Positions 12,950 to 27,000 of a stretch of DNA of 64,000 bases are shown here, piece by piece; the first letter of the stretch is position 1, and each line of letters starts with the position of its first letter. This stretch comes from Anthonomus grandis grandis (Eukaryota; Arthropoda; Insecta; Coleoptera; Curculionidae). The notes beneath the pieces were generated by a model, which worked only from the letters and a program-made list of their open reading frames with translations, did not search any database and had not been told where the DNA came from. The position numbers and the translations under genes were made by a program. The stretch covers positions 6,427,167-6,491,166 of the forward strand of contig NC_065547.1 of assembly GCF_022605725.1 (NCBI RefSeq), given 5' to 3'.

Positions 12950-15900
12950 TACGAAAACACCGGGTTATAACGGAATTCGACCAGAACAAGTGGAATTATA
13001 GCACTTTGAAAATTCGGAAAAAAGTCAATTTTCGACCCCGTTTTTGAGCCCAAAAATGGGCTACAAAAATGCGAGATCTCAGCTAATATGGGAGCTACGA
13101 CCTTGCGGATGGTCTCGCTGGATTCAGGAGGACGAAACTAAGTCAAAACCGTTGGAATTTTCCCGATAAAGCCCATAGAAGCCGAGATATGGACCTCCAA
13201 AGTTTGGGATTTTTCATTTTAAGGGTATAACCCCCCGTATCGAATTTTTCACCAAAAATTGATTTTTTTCGAATTTGAACTAACGATACCAGCGGCTTGT
13301 TCCCATCACCTACAACACGAAAACACCGGGTTATAATGAGTTTCGAGAAAAACTAAGGGAATTATAGCACTTTGAAAATGCGAAAAATCGATTTTCTTTA
13401 AACCCGAAAATAGCTGTAGAAACCCTTATCAGCGGCTTATTCCCATCACCTACTTTACGAAAACACCGGGTTATAACGGAATTCGACCAGAACAAGTGGA
13501 ATTATAGCACTTTGAAAATTCGGAAAAAAGTCAATTTTCGACCCCGTTTTTGAGCCCAAAAATGGGCTACAAAAATGCGAGATCTCAGCTAATATGGGAG
13601 CTACGACCTTGCGGATGGTCTCGTTGGATTCAGGAGGACGAAACTAAGTCAAAACCGTTGGAATTTTCCCGATAAAGCCCATAGAAGCCGAGATATGGAC
13701 CTCCAAAGTTTGGGATTTTTCATTTTAAGGGTATACCCCCCCGTATCGAATTTTTCACCAAAAATTGATTTTTTTCGAATTTGAACTAACGATACCAGCG
13801 GCTTGTTTCCATCACCTACAACACGAAAACACCGGGTTATAATGAGTTTCGAGAAAAACTAAGGGAATTATAGCACTTTGAAAATACGAAAAATCGATTT
13901 TCTTTAAACCCGAAAATAGCTGTAGAAACCCTTATCAGCGGCTTATTCCCATCTCCTACTTTACGAAAACACCGGGTTATAACGGAATTCGACCAGAACA
14001 AGTGGAATTATAGCACTTTGAAAATTCGGAAAAAAGTCAATTTTCGACCCCGTTTTTGAGCCCAAAAATGGGCTACAAAAATGCGAGATCTCAGCTAATA
14101 TGGGAGCTACGACCTTGCGGATGGTCTCGCTGGATTCAGGAGGACGAAACTAAGTCAAAACCGTTGGAATTTTCCCGATAAAGCCCATAGAAGCCGAGAT
14201 ATGGACCTCCAAAGTTTGGGATTTTTCATTTTAAGGGTATAACCCCCCGTATCGAATTTTTCACCAAAAATTGATTTTTTTCGAATTTGAACTAACGATA
14301 CCAGCGGCTTGTTCCCATCACCTACAACACGAAAACACCGGGTTATAATGAGTTTCGAGAAAAACTAAGGGAATTATAGCACTTTGAAAATGCGAAAAAT
14401 CGATTTTCTTTAAACCCGAAAATAGCTGTAGAAACCCTTATCAGCGGCTTATTCTTATCACCTACATTACGAAAACACCGGGTTATAACGGAATTCGACC
14501 AGAACAAGTGGAATTATAGCACTTTGAAAAGTCGGGAAAAATTCAATTTTCGACCCCGTTTTTGAGCTCAAAAATGGGCTACAAAAATGCGAGATCTCAG
14601 CTAATATGGGAGCTACGACCTTGCGGATGGTCTCGTTGGATTCAGGAGGACGAAACTAAGTCAAAACCGTTGGAATTTTCCCGATAAAGCCCATAGAAGC
14701 CGAGATATGGACCTCCAAAGTTTGGGATTTTTCATTTTAAGGGTATAACCCCCCGTATCGAATTTTTCACCAAAAATTGATTTTTTTCGAATTTGAACTA
14801 ACGATACCAGCGGCTTGTTTCCATCACCTACAACACGAAAACACCGGGTTATAATGAGTTTCGAGAAAAACTAAGGGAATTATAGCACTTTGAAAATGCG
14901 AAAAATCGATTTTCTTTAAACCCGAAAATAGCTGTAGAAACCCTTATCAGCGGCTTATTCCCATCTCCTACTTTACGAAAACACCGGGTTATAACGGAAT
15001 TCGACCAGAACAAGTGGAATTATAGCACTTTGAAAATTCGGAAAAAAGTCAATTTTCGACCCCGTTTTTGAGCCCAAAAATGGGCTACAAAAATGCGAGA
15101 TCTCAGCTAATATGGGAGCTACGACCTTGCGGATGGTCTCGCTGGATTCAGGAGGACGAAACTAAGTCAAAACCGTTGGAATTTTCCCGATAAAGCCCAT
15201 AGAAGCCGAGATATGGACCTCCAAAGTTTGGGATTTTTCATTTTAAGGGTTTAACCCCCCGTATCGAATTTTTCACCAAAAATTGATTTTTTTCGAATTT
15301 GAACTAACGATACCAGCGGCTTGTTCCCATCACCTACAACACGAAAACACCGGGTTATAATGAGTTTCGAGAAAAACTAAGGGAATTATAGCACTTTGAA
15401 AATGCGAAAAATCGATTTTCTTTAAACCCGAAAATAGCTGTAGAAACCCTTATCAGCGGCTTATTCCCATCACCTACTTTACGAAAACACCGGGTTATAA
15501 CGGAATTCGACCAGAACAAGTGGAATTATAGCACTTTGAAAATTCGGAAAAAAGTCAATTTTCGACCCCGTTTTTGAGCCCAAAAATTGGCTACAAAAAT
15601 GCGAGATCTCAGCTAATATGGGAGCTACGACCTTCCGGATGGTCTCGTTGGATTCAGGAGGACGAAACTAAGTCAAAACCGTTGGAATTTTCCCGATAGG
15701 GCCCATAGAAGCCGAGATATGGACCTCCAAAGTTTGGGATTTTTCATTTTAAGGGTATACCCCCCCGTATCGAATTTTTCACCAAAAATTGATTTTTTTT
15801 GAATTTGAACTAACGATACCAGCGGCTTGTTCCCATCACCTACAACACGAAAACACCGGGTTATAAAGAGTTTCGAGAAAAACTAAGGGAATTATAGCAC

Positions 15901-18900
15901 TTTGAAAATGCGAAAAATCGATTTTCTTTAAACCCGAAAATAGCTGAGGAAACCTTATCAGCGGCTTATTCCCATCACCTACATTACGAAAACACCGGGT
16001 TATACCGGAATTCGACCAGAACAAGTGGAATTATAGCACTTTGAAAATTCGGAAAAAAGTCAATTTTCGACCCCGTTTTTTGAGCCCAAAAATGGGCTTC
16101 AAAAATGCGAGATCTCAGCTAATATGGGAGCTACGACCTTGCGGATGGTCTCGTTGGATTCAGGAGGACGAAACTAAGTCAAAACCGTTGGAATTTTCCC
16201 GATAAAGCCCATAGAAGCCGAGATATGGACCTCCAAAGTTTGGGATTTTTCATTTTAAGGGTATACCCCCCCGTATCGAATTTTTCACCAAAAATTGATT
16301 TTTTTCGAATTTGAACTAACGATACCAGCGGCTTGTTTCCATCACCTACAACACGAAAACACCGGGTTATAATGAGTTTCGAGAAAAACTAAGGGAATTA
16401 TAGCACTTTGAAAATGCGAAAAATCGATTTTCTTTAAACCCGAAAATAGCTGTAGAAACCCTTATCAGCGGCTTATTCCCATCTCCTACTTTACGAAAAC
16501 ACCGGGTTATAACGGAATTCGACCAGAACAAGTGGAATTATAGCACTTTGAAAATTCGGAAAAAAGTCAATTTTCGACCCCGTTTTTGAGCCCAAAAATG
16601 GGCTACAAAAATGCGAGATCTCAGCTAATATGGGAGCTACGACCCTGCGGATGGTCTCGCTGGATTCAGGAGGACGAAACTAAGTCAAAACCGTTGGAAT
16701 TTTTCCGATAGGGCCCATAGAAGCCGAGATATGGACCTCCAAAGTTTGGGATTTTTCATTTTAAGGGTATACCCCCCCCGTATCGAATTTTTCACCAAAA
16801 ATTGATTTTTTTTGAATTTGAACTAACGATACCAGCGGCTTGTTTCCATCACCTACAACACGAAAACACCGGGTTATAATGAGTTTCGAGAAAAACTAAG
16901 GGAATTATAGCACTTTGAAAATGCGAAAAATCGATTTTCTTTAAACCCGAAAATAGCTGTAGAAACCCTTATCAGCGGCTTATTCCCATCTCCTACTTTA
17001 CGAAAACACCGGGTTATAACGGAATTCGACCAGAACAAGTGGAATTATAGCACTTTGAAAATTCGGAAAAAAGTCAATTTTCGACCCCGTTTTTGAGCCC
17101 AAAAATGGGCTACAAAAATGCGAGATCTCAGCTAATATGGGAGCTACGACCTTGCGGATGGTCTCGCTGGATTCAGGAGGACGAAACTAAGTCAAAACCG
17201 TTGGAATTTTCCCGATAAAGCCCATAGAAGCCGAGATATGGACCTCCAAAGTTTGGGATTTTTCATTTTAAGGGTATAACCCCCCGTATCGAATTTTTCA
17301 CCAAAAATTGATTTTTTTCGAATTTGAACTAACGATACCAGCGGCTTGTTCCCATCACCTACAACACGAAAACACCGGGTTATAATGAGTTTCGAGAAAA
17401 ACTAAGGGAATTATAGCACTTTGAAAATGCGAAAAATCGATTTTCTTTAAACCCGAAAATAGCTGTAGAAACCCTTATCAGCGGCTTATTCCCATCACCT
17501 ACTTTACGAAAACACCGGGTTATAACGGAATTCGACCAGAACAAGTGGAATTATAGCACTTTGAAAATTCGGAAAAAAGTCAATTTTCGACCCCGTTTTT
17601 GAGCCCAAAAATGGGCTACAAAAATGCGAGATCTCAGCTAATATGGGAGCTACGACCTTGCGGATGGTCTCGTTGGATTCAGGAGGACGAAACTAAGTCA
17701 AAACCGTTGGAATTTTCCCGATAAAGCCCATAGAAGCCGAGATATGGACCTCCAAAGTTTGGGATTTTTCATTTTAAGGGTATACCCCCCCGTATCGAAT
17801 TTTTCACCAAAAATTGATTTTTTTCGAATTTGAACTAACGATACCAGCGGCTTGTTTCCATCACCTACAACACGAAAACACCGGGTTATAATGAGTTTCG
17901 AGAAAAACTAAGGGAATTATAGCACTTTGAAAATACGAAAAATCGATTTTCTTTAAACCCGAAAATAGCTGTAGAAACCCTTATCAGCGGCTTATTCCCA
18001 TCTCCTACTTTACGAAAACACCGGGTTATAACGGAATTCGACCAGAACAAGTGGAATTATAGCACTTTGAAAATTCGGAAAAAAGTCAATTTTCGACCCC
18101 GTTTTTGAGCCCAAAAATGGGCTACAAAAATGCGAGATCTCAGCTAATATGGGAGCTACGACCTTGCGGATGGTCTCGCTGGATTCAGGAGGACGAAACT
18201 AAGTCAAAACCGTTGGAATTTTCCCGATAAAGCCCATAGAAGCCGAGATATGGACCTCCAAAGTTTGGGATTTTTCATTTTAAGGGTATAACCCCCCGTA
18301 TCGAATTTTTCACCAAAAATTGATTTTTTTCGAATTTGAACTAACGATACCAGCGGCTTGTTCCCATCACCTACAACACGAAAACACCGGGTTATAATGA
18401 GTTTCGAGAAAAACTAAGGGAATTATAGCACTTTGAAAATGCGAAAAATCGATTTTCTTTAAACCCGAAAATAGCTGTAGAAACCCTTATCAGCGGCTTA
18501 TTCTTATCACCTACATTACGAAAACACCGGGTTATAACGGAATTCGACCAGAACAAGTGGAATTATAGCACTTTGAAAAGTCGGGAAAAATTCAATTTTC
18601 GACCCCGTTTTTGAGCTCAAAAATGGGCTACAAAAATGCGAGATCTCAGCTAATATGGGAGCTACGACCTTGCGGATGGTCTCGTTGGATTCAGGAGGAC
18701 GAAACTAAGTCAAAACCGTTGGAATTTTCCCGATAAAGCCCATAGAAGCCGAGATATGGACCTCCAAAGTTTGGGATTTTTCATTTTAAGGGTATACCCC
18801 CCCGTATCGAATTTTTCACCAAAAATTGATTTTTTTCGAATTTGAACTAACGATACCAGCGGCTTGTTTCCATCACCTACAACACGAAAACACCGGGTTA

Positions 18901-20820
18901 TAATGAGTTTCGAGAAAAACTAAGGGAATTATAGCACTTTGAAAATGCGAAAAATCGATTTTCTTTAAACCCGAAAATAGCTGTAGAAACCCTTATCAGC
19001 GGCTTATTCCCATCTCCTACTTTACGAAAACACCGGGTTATAACGGAATTCGACCAGAACAAGTGGAATTATAGCACTTTGAAAATTCGGAAAAAAGTCA
19101 ATTTTCGACCCCGTTTTTGAGCCCAAAAATGGGCTACAAAAATGCGAGATCTCAGCTAATATGGGAGCTACGACCTTGCGGATGGTCTCGCTGGATTCAG
19201 GAGGACGAAACTAAGTCAAAACCGTTGGAATTTTCCCGATAGGGCCCATAGAAGCCGAGATATGGACCTCCAAAGTTTGGGATTTTTCATTTTAAGGGTA
19301 TACCCCCCCGTATCGAATTTTTCACCAAAAATTGATTTTTTTTGAATTTGAACTAACGATACCAGCGGCTTGTTCCCATCACCTACAACACGAAAACACC
19401 GGGTTATAAAGAGTTTCGAGAAAAACTAAGGGAATTATAGCACTTTGAAAATGCGAAAAATCGATTTTCTTTAAACCCGAAAATAGCTGTAGAAACCCTT
19501 ATCAGCGGCTTATTCCCATCTCCTACTTTACGAAAACACCGGGTTATAACGGAATTCGACCAGAACAAGTGGAATTATAGCACTTTGAAAATTCGGAAAA
19601 AAGTCAATTTTCGACCCCGTTTTTGAGCCCAAAAATGGGCTACAAAAATGCGAGATCTCAGCTAATATGGGAGCTACGACCTTGCGGATGGTCTCGTTGG
19701 ATTCAGGAGGACGAAACTAAGTCAAAACCGTTGGAATTTTCCCGATAAAGCCCATAGAAGCCGAGATATGGACCTCCAAAGTTTGGGATTTTTCATTTTA
19801 AGGGTATACCCCCCCGTATCGAATTTTTCACCAAAAATTGATTTTTTTCGAATTTGAACTAACGATACCAGCGGCTTGTTTCCATCACCTACAACACGAA
19901 AACACCGGGTTATAATGAGTTTCGAGAAAAACTAAGGGAATTATAGCACTTTGAAAATACGAAAAATCGATTTTCTTTAAACCCGAAAATAGCTGTAGAA
20001 ACCCTTATCAGCGGCTTATTCCCATCTCCTACTTTACGAAAACACCGGGTTATAACGGAATTCGACCAGAACAAGTGGAATTATAGCACTTTGAAAATTC
20101 GGAAAAAAGTCAATTTTCGACCCCGTTTTTGAGCCCAAAAATGGGCTACAAAAATGCGAGATCTCAGCTAATATGGGAGCTACGACCTTGCGGATGGTCT
20201 CGCTGGATTCAGGAGGACGAAACTAAGTCAAAACCGTTGGAATTTTCCCGATAAAGCCCATAGAAGCCGAGATATGGACCTCCAAAGTTTGGGATTTTTC
20301 ATTTTAAGGGTATAACCCCCCGTATCGAATTTTTCACCAAAAATTGATTTTTTTCGAATTTGAACTAACGATACCAGCGGCTTGTTCCCATCACCTACAA
20401 CACGAAAACACCGGGTTATAATGAGTTTCGAGAAAAACTAAGGGAATTATAGCACTTTGAAAATGCGAAAAATCGATTTTCTTTAAACCCGAAAATAGCT
20501 GTAGAAACCCTTATCAGCGGCTTATTCTTATCACCTACATTACGAAAACACCGGGTTATAACGGAATTCGACCAGAACAAGTGGAATTATAGCACTTTGA
20601 AAAGTCGGGAAAAATTCAATTTTCGACCCCGTTTTTGAGCTCAAAAATGGGCTACAAAAATGCGAGATCTCAGCTAATATGGGAGCTACGACCTTGCGGA
20701 TGGTCTCGTTGGATTCAGGAGGACGAAACTAAGTCAAAACCGTTGGAATTTTCCCGATAAAGCCCATAGAAGCCGAGATATGGACCTCCAAAGTTTGGGA
20801 TTTTTCATTTTAAGGGTATA
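12950..20820. repeat. Higher-order block present three times within the satellite
   Basis: A block marked by AAAATACG (13881, 17930, 19954) followed 681 bp later by a GAGCTC variant (14562, 18611, 20635) occurs three times at shifts of 4049 (8 units) and 2024 (4 units). Shared text covers about 12950-14740, 17000-18790 and 19600-20815; beyond these limits private variants differ. This is multi-unit block amplification, not only single-unit turnover. Confidence 0.85.
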
Positions 20821-22543
20821 ACCCCCCGTATCGAATTTTTCACCAAAAATTGATTTTTTTCGAATTTGAACTAACGATACCAGCGGCTTGTTCCCATCAC
20901 CTACAACACGAAAACACCGGGTTATAATGAGTTTCGAGAAAAACTAAGGGAATTATAGCACTTTGAAAATGCGAAAAATCGATTTTCTTTAAACCCGAAA
21001 ATAGCTGTAGAAACCCTTATCAGCGGCTTATTCCCATCACCTACTTTACGAAAACACCGGGTTATAACGGAATTCGACCAGAACAAGTGGAATTATAGCA
21101 CTTTGAAAATTCGGAAAAAAGTCAATTTTCGACCCCGTTTTTGAGCCCAAAAATTGGCTACAAAAATGCGAGATCTCAGCTAATATGGGAGCTACGACCT
21201 TCCGGATGGTCTCGTTGGATTCAGGAGGACGAAACTAAGTCAAAACCGTTGGAATTTTCCCGATAGGGCCCATAGAAGCCGAGATATGGACCTCCAAAGT
21301 TTGGGATTTTTCATTTTAAGGGTATACCCCCCCGTATCGAATTTTTCACCAAAAATTGATTTTTTTTGAATTTGAACTAACGATACCAGCGGCTTGTTCC
21401 CATCACCTACAACACGAAAACACCGGGTTATAAAGAGTTTCGAGAAAAACTAAGGGAATTATAGCACTTTGAAAATGCGAAAAATCGATTTTCTTTAAAC
21501 CCGAAAATAGCTGAGGAAACCTTATCAGCGGCTTATTCCCATCACCTACATTACGAAAACACCGGGTTATACCGGAATTCGACCAGAACAAGTGGAATTA
21601 TAGCACTTTGAAAATTCGGAAAAAAGTCAATTTTCGACCCCGTTTTTTGAGCCCAAAAATGGGCTTCAAAAATGCGAGATCTCAGCTAATATGGGAGCTA
21701 CGACCTTGCGGATGGTCTCGTTGGATTCAGGAGGACGAAACTAAGTCAAAACCGTTGGAATTTTCCCGATAAAGCCCATAGAAGCCGAGATATGGACCTC
21801 CAAAGTTTGGGATTTTTCATTTTAAGGGTATACCCCCCCGTATCGAATTTTTCACCAAAAATTGATTTTTTTCGAATTTGAACTAACGATACCAGCGGCT
21901 TGTTTCCATCACCTACAACACGAAAACACCGGGTTATAATGAGTTTCGAGAAAAACTAAGGGAATTATAGCACTTTGAAAATGCGAAAAATCGATTTTCT
22001 TTAAACCCGAAAATAGCTGTAGAAACCCTTATCAGCGGCTTATTCCCATCTCCTACTTTACGAAAACACCGGGTTATAACGGAATTCGACCAGAACAAGT
22101 GGAATTATAGCACTTTGAAAATTCGGAAAAAAGTCAATTTTCGACCCCGTTTTTGAGCCCAAAAATGGGCTACAAAAATGCGAGATCTCAGCTAATATGG
22201 GAGCTACGACCCTGCGGATGGTCTCGCTGGATTCAGGAGGACGAAACTAAGTCAAAACCGTTGGAATTTTTCCGATAGGGCCCATAGAAGCCGAGATATG
22301 GACCTCCAAAGTTTGGGATTTTTCATTTTAAGGGTATACCCCCCCGTATCGAATTTTTCACCAAAAATTGATTTTTTTTGAATTTGAACTAACGATACCA
22401 GCGGCTTGTTTCCATCACCTACAACACGAAAACACCGGGTTATAATGAGTTTCGAGAAAAACTAAGGGAATTATAGCACTTTGAAAATGCGAAAAATCGA
22501 TTTTCTTTAAACCCGAAAATAGCTGTAGAAACCCTTATCAGCG
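15584..22543. repeat. Satellite block duplicated at an 11-unit (5567-bp) shift
   Basis: Rare variants recur together exactly 5567 bp apart: AATTGGCTAC (15584 and 21151), CTGAGGAAACCTTATC with GTTATACCGG (about 15950 and 21515), and GACCCTGCGG (16641 and 22208). The shared block is about 15584-16975 and 21151-22543. Outside it, the GAGCTC mark at 20635 has no partner at 15068, and the text after 16975 differs from that after 22543. Confidence 0.88.
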
Positions 22544-23699
22544 GCTTATTCTTATCACCTACATTACGAAAACACCGGGTTATAACGGAATTCGACCAGA
22601 ACAAGTGGAATTATAGCACTTTGAAAATTCGGAAAAAAGTCAATTTTCGACCCCGTTTTTGAGCCCAAAAATGGGCTACAAAAATGCGAGATCTCAGCTA
22701 ATATGGGAGCTACGACCTTGCGGATGGTCTCGTTGGATTCAGGAGGACGAAACTAAGCCAAAACCGTTGGAATTTTCCCGATAGTGCCCATAGAAGCCGA
22801 GATATGGACCTCCAAAGTTTGGGATTTTTCATTTTAAGGGTATAACCCCCCGTATCGAATTTTTCACCAAAAATTGATTTTTTTCGAATTTGAACTAACG
22901 ATACCAGCGGCTTGTTCCCATCACCTACAACACGAAAACACCGGGTTATAATGAGTTTCGAGAAAAACTAAGGGAATTATAGCACTTTGAAAATGCGAAA
23001 AATCGATTTTCTTTAAACCCGAAAATAGCTGTAGAAACCCTTATCAGCGGCTTATTCCTATCACCTACTTTACGAAAACACCGGGTTATAACGGAATTCG
23101 ACCAGAACAAGTGGAATTATAGCACTTTGAAAATTCGGAAAAAAGTCAATTTTCGACCCCGTTTTTGAGCCCAAAAATGGGCTACAAAAATGCGAGATCT
23201 CAGCTAATATGGGAGCTACGACCTTGCGGATGGTCTCGTTGGATTCAGGAGGACGAAACTAAGTCAAAACCGTTGTAATTTTCCCGATAAAGCCCATAGA
23301 AGCCGAGATATGGACCTCCAAAGTTTGGGATTTTTCATTTTAAGGGTATACCCCCCCGTATCGAATTTTTCACCAAAAATTGATTTTTTTCGAATTTGAA
23401 CTAACGATACCAGCGGCTTGTTTCCATCACCTACAACACGAAAACACCGGGTTATAATGAGTTTCGAGAAAAACTAAGGGAATTATAGCACTTTGAAAAT
23501 GCGAAAAATCGATTTTCTTTAAACCCGAAAATAGCTGTAGAAACCCTTATCAGCGGCTTATTCTTATCACCTACATTACGAAAACACCGGGTTATAACGG
23601 AATTCGACCAGAACAAGTGGAATTATAGCACTTTGAAAAGTCGGGAAAAATTCAATTTTCGACCCCGTTTTTGAGCCCAAAAATGTGCTACAAAAATGC

Positions 23700-24065
23700 G
23701 AGATCTCAGCTAATATGGGAGCTACGACCTTGCGGATGGTCTCGTTGGATTCAGGAGGACAAAACTAAGTCAAAACCGTTGGAATTTTCCCGATAAAGCC
23801 CATAGAAGCCGAGATATGGACCTCCAAAGTTTGGGATTTTTCATTTTAAGGGTATACCCCCCCGTATCGAATTTTTCACCAAAAATTGATTTTTTTCGAA
23901 TTTGAACTAACGATACCAGCGGCTTGTTTCCATCTCCTACTTTACGAAAACACCGGGTTATAACGGAATTCGACCAGAACAAGTGGAATTATAGCACTTT
24001 GAAAATTCGGAAAAAAGTCAATTTTCGACCCCGTTTTTGAGCCCAAAAATTGGCTACAAAAATGC
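23700..24065. repeat. Shortened satellite unit, 366 bp (third)
   Basis: The only shortened unit in the right three quarters of the array. The 140-bp loss is at about 23930-23965, where CTTGTTTCCATC is followed by TCCTACTTTACG of subrepeat 2. It carries the private variant AGGACAAAACTAAG at 23757, which reappears at about 24630 and 26650. Confidence 0.92.
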
Positions 24066-27000
24066 GAGATCTCAGCTAATATGGGAGCTACGACCTTCCG
24101 GATGGTCTCGTTGGATTCAGGAGGACGAAACTAAGTCAAAACCGTTGAAATTTTCCCGATAAAGCCCATAGAAGCCGAGATATGGACCTCCAAAGTTTGG
24201 GATTTTTCATTTTAAGGGTATACCCCCCCGTATCGAATTTTTCACCAAAAATTGATTTTTTTCGAATTTGAACTAACGATACCAGCGGCTTGTTTCCATC
24301 ACCTACAACACGAAAACACCGGGTTATAATGAGTTTCGAGAAAAACTAAGGGAATTATAGCACTTTGAAAATGCGAAAAATCGATTTTCTTTAAACCCGA
24401 AAATAGCTGTAGAGACCCTTATCAGCGGCTTATTCTTATCACCTACATTACGAAAACACCGGGTTATAACGGAATTCGACCAGAACAAGTGGAATTATAG
24501 CACTTTGAAAAGTCGGGAAAAATTCAATTTTCGACCCCGTTTTTGAGCCCAAAAATGGGCTACAAAAATGCGAGATCTCAGCTAATATGGGAGCTACGAC
24601 ATTGCGGATGGTCTCGTTGGATTCAGGAGGACAAAACTAAGTCAAAACCGTTGGAATTTTCCCGATAAAGCCCATAGAAGCCGAGATATGGACCTCCAAA
24701 GTTTGGGATTTTTCATTTTAAGGGTATACCCCCCCCGTATTGAATTTTTCACCAAAAATTGATTTTTTTCGAATTTGAACTAACGATACCAGCGGCTTGT
24801 TTCCATCACCTACAACACGAAAACACCGGGTTATAATGAGTTTCGAGAAAAACTAAGGGAATTATAGCACTTTGAAAATGCGAAAAATCGATTTTCTTTA
24901 AACCCGAAAATAGCTGTAGAAACCCTTATCAGCGGCTTATTCCCATCTCCTACTTTACGAAAACACCGGGTTATAACGGAATTCGACCAGAACAAGTGGA
25001 ATTATAGCACTTTGAAAATTCGGAAAAAAGTCAATTTTCGACCCCGTTTTTGAGCCCAAAAATTGGCTACAAAAATGCGAGATCTCAGCTAATATGGGAG
25101 CTACGACCTTCCGGATGGTCTCGTTGGATTCAGGAGGACGAAACTAAGTCAAAACCGTTGGAATTTTCCCGATAAAGCCCATAGAAGCCGAGATATGGAC
25201 CTCCAAAGTTTGGGATTTTTCATTTTAAGGGTATACCCCCCGTATCGAATTTTTCACCAAAAATTGATTTTTTTCGAATTTGAACTAACGATACCAGCGG
25301 CTTGTTTCCATCACCTACAACACGAAAACACCGGGTTATAATGAGTTTCGAGAAAAACTAAGGGAATTATAGCACTTTGAAAATGCGAAAAATCGATTTT
25401 CTTTGAACCCGAAAATAGCTGTAGAAACCCTTATCAGCGGCTTATTCTTATCACCTACATTACGAAAACACCGGGTTATAACGGAATTTGACCAGAACAA
25501 GTGGAATTATAGCACTTTGAAAATTCGGAAAAAAGTCAATTTTCGACCCCGTTTTTGAGCCCAAAAATTGGCTTCAAAAATGCGAGATCTCAGCTAATAT
25601 GGGAGCTACGACCTTGCGGATGGTCTCGTTGGATTCAGGAGGACGAAACTAAGTCAAAACCGTTGGAATTTTCCCGATAAAGCCCATAGAAGCCGAGATA
25701 TGGACCTCCAAAGTTTGGGATTTTTCATTTTAAGGGTATACCCCCCCGTATCGAATTTTTCACCAAAAATTGATTTTTTTCGAATTTGAACTAACGATAC
25801 CAGCGGCTTGTTTCCATCACCTACAACACGAAAACACCGGGTTATAATGAGTTTCGAGAAAAACTAAGGGAATTATAGCACTTTGAAAATGCGAAAAATC
25901 GATTTTCTTTGAACCCGAAAATAGCTGTAGAAACCCTTATCAGCGGCTTATTCCCATCTCCTACTTTACGAAAACACCGGGTTATAACGGAATTCGACCA
26001 GAACAAGTGGAATTATAGCACTTTGAAAATTCGGAAAAAAGTCAATTTTCGACCCCGTTTTTGAGCCCAAAAATTGGCTACAAAAATGCGAGATCTCAGC
26101 TAATATGGGAGCTACGACCTTCCGGATGGTCTCGTTGGATTCAGGAGGACGAAACTAAGTCAAAACCGTTGGAATTTTCCCGATAAAGCCCATAGAAGCC
26201 GAGATATGGACCTCCAAAGTTTGGGATTTTTCATTTTAAGGGTATACCCCCCGTATCGAATTTTTCACCAAAAATTGATTTTTTTCGAATTTGAACTAAC
26301 TATACCAGCGGCTTGTTCCCATCACCTACAACACGAAAACACCGGGTTATAATGAGTTTCGAGAAAAACTAAGGGAATTATAGCACTTTGAAAATGCGAA
26401 AAATCGATTTTCTTTAAACCCGAAAATAGCTGTAGAAACCTTTATCAGCGGCTTATTCTTATCACCTACATTACGAAAACACCGGGTTATAACGGAATTC
26501 GACCAGAACAAGTGGAATTATAGCACTTTGAAAATTCGGAAAAAAGTCAATTTTCGACCCCGTTTTTGAGCCCAAAAATGGGCTACAAAAATGCGAGATC
26601 TCAGCTAATATGGGAGCTACGACATTGCGGATGGTCTCGTTGGATTCAGGAGGACAAAACTAAGTCAAAACCGTTGGAATTTTCCCGATAAAGCCCATAG
26701 AAGCCGAGATATGGACCTCCAAAGTTTGGGATTTTTCATTTTAAGGGTATACCCCCCCCGTATCGAATTTTTCACCAAAAATTGATTTTTTTCGAATTTG
26801 AACTAACGATACCAGCGGCTTGTTTCCATCACCTACAACACGAAAACACCGGGTTATAATGAGTTTCGAGAAAAACTAAGGGAATTATAGCACTTTGAAA
26901 ATGCGAAAAATCGATTTTCTTTAAACCCGAAAATAGCTGTAGAAACCCTTATCAGCGGCTTATTCCCATCTCCTACTTTACGAAAACACCGGGTTATAAC

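Noticed and set aside
1832..24000. Recurring short open frames in the satellite (60 to 116 residues, many beginning MFWSNS)
   Set aside because: They are the same stretch of the repeat unit read through; longer versions appear only where a 366-bp unit or a base loss removes a stop. There is no evidence of coding selection.
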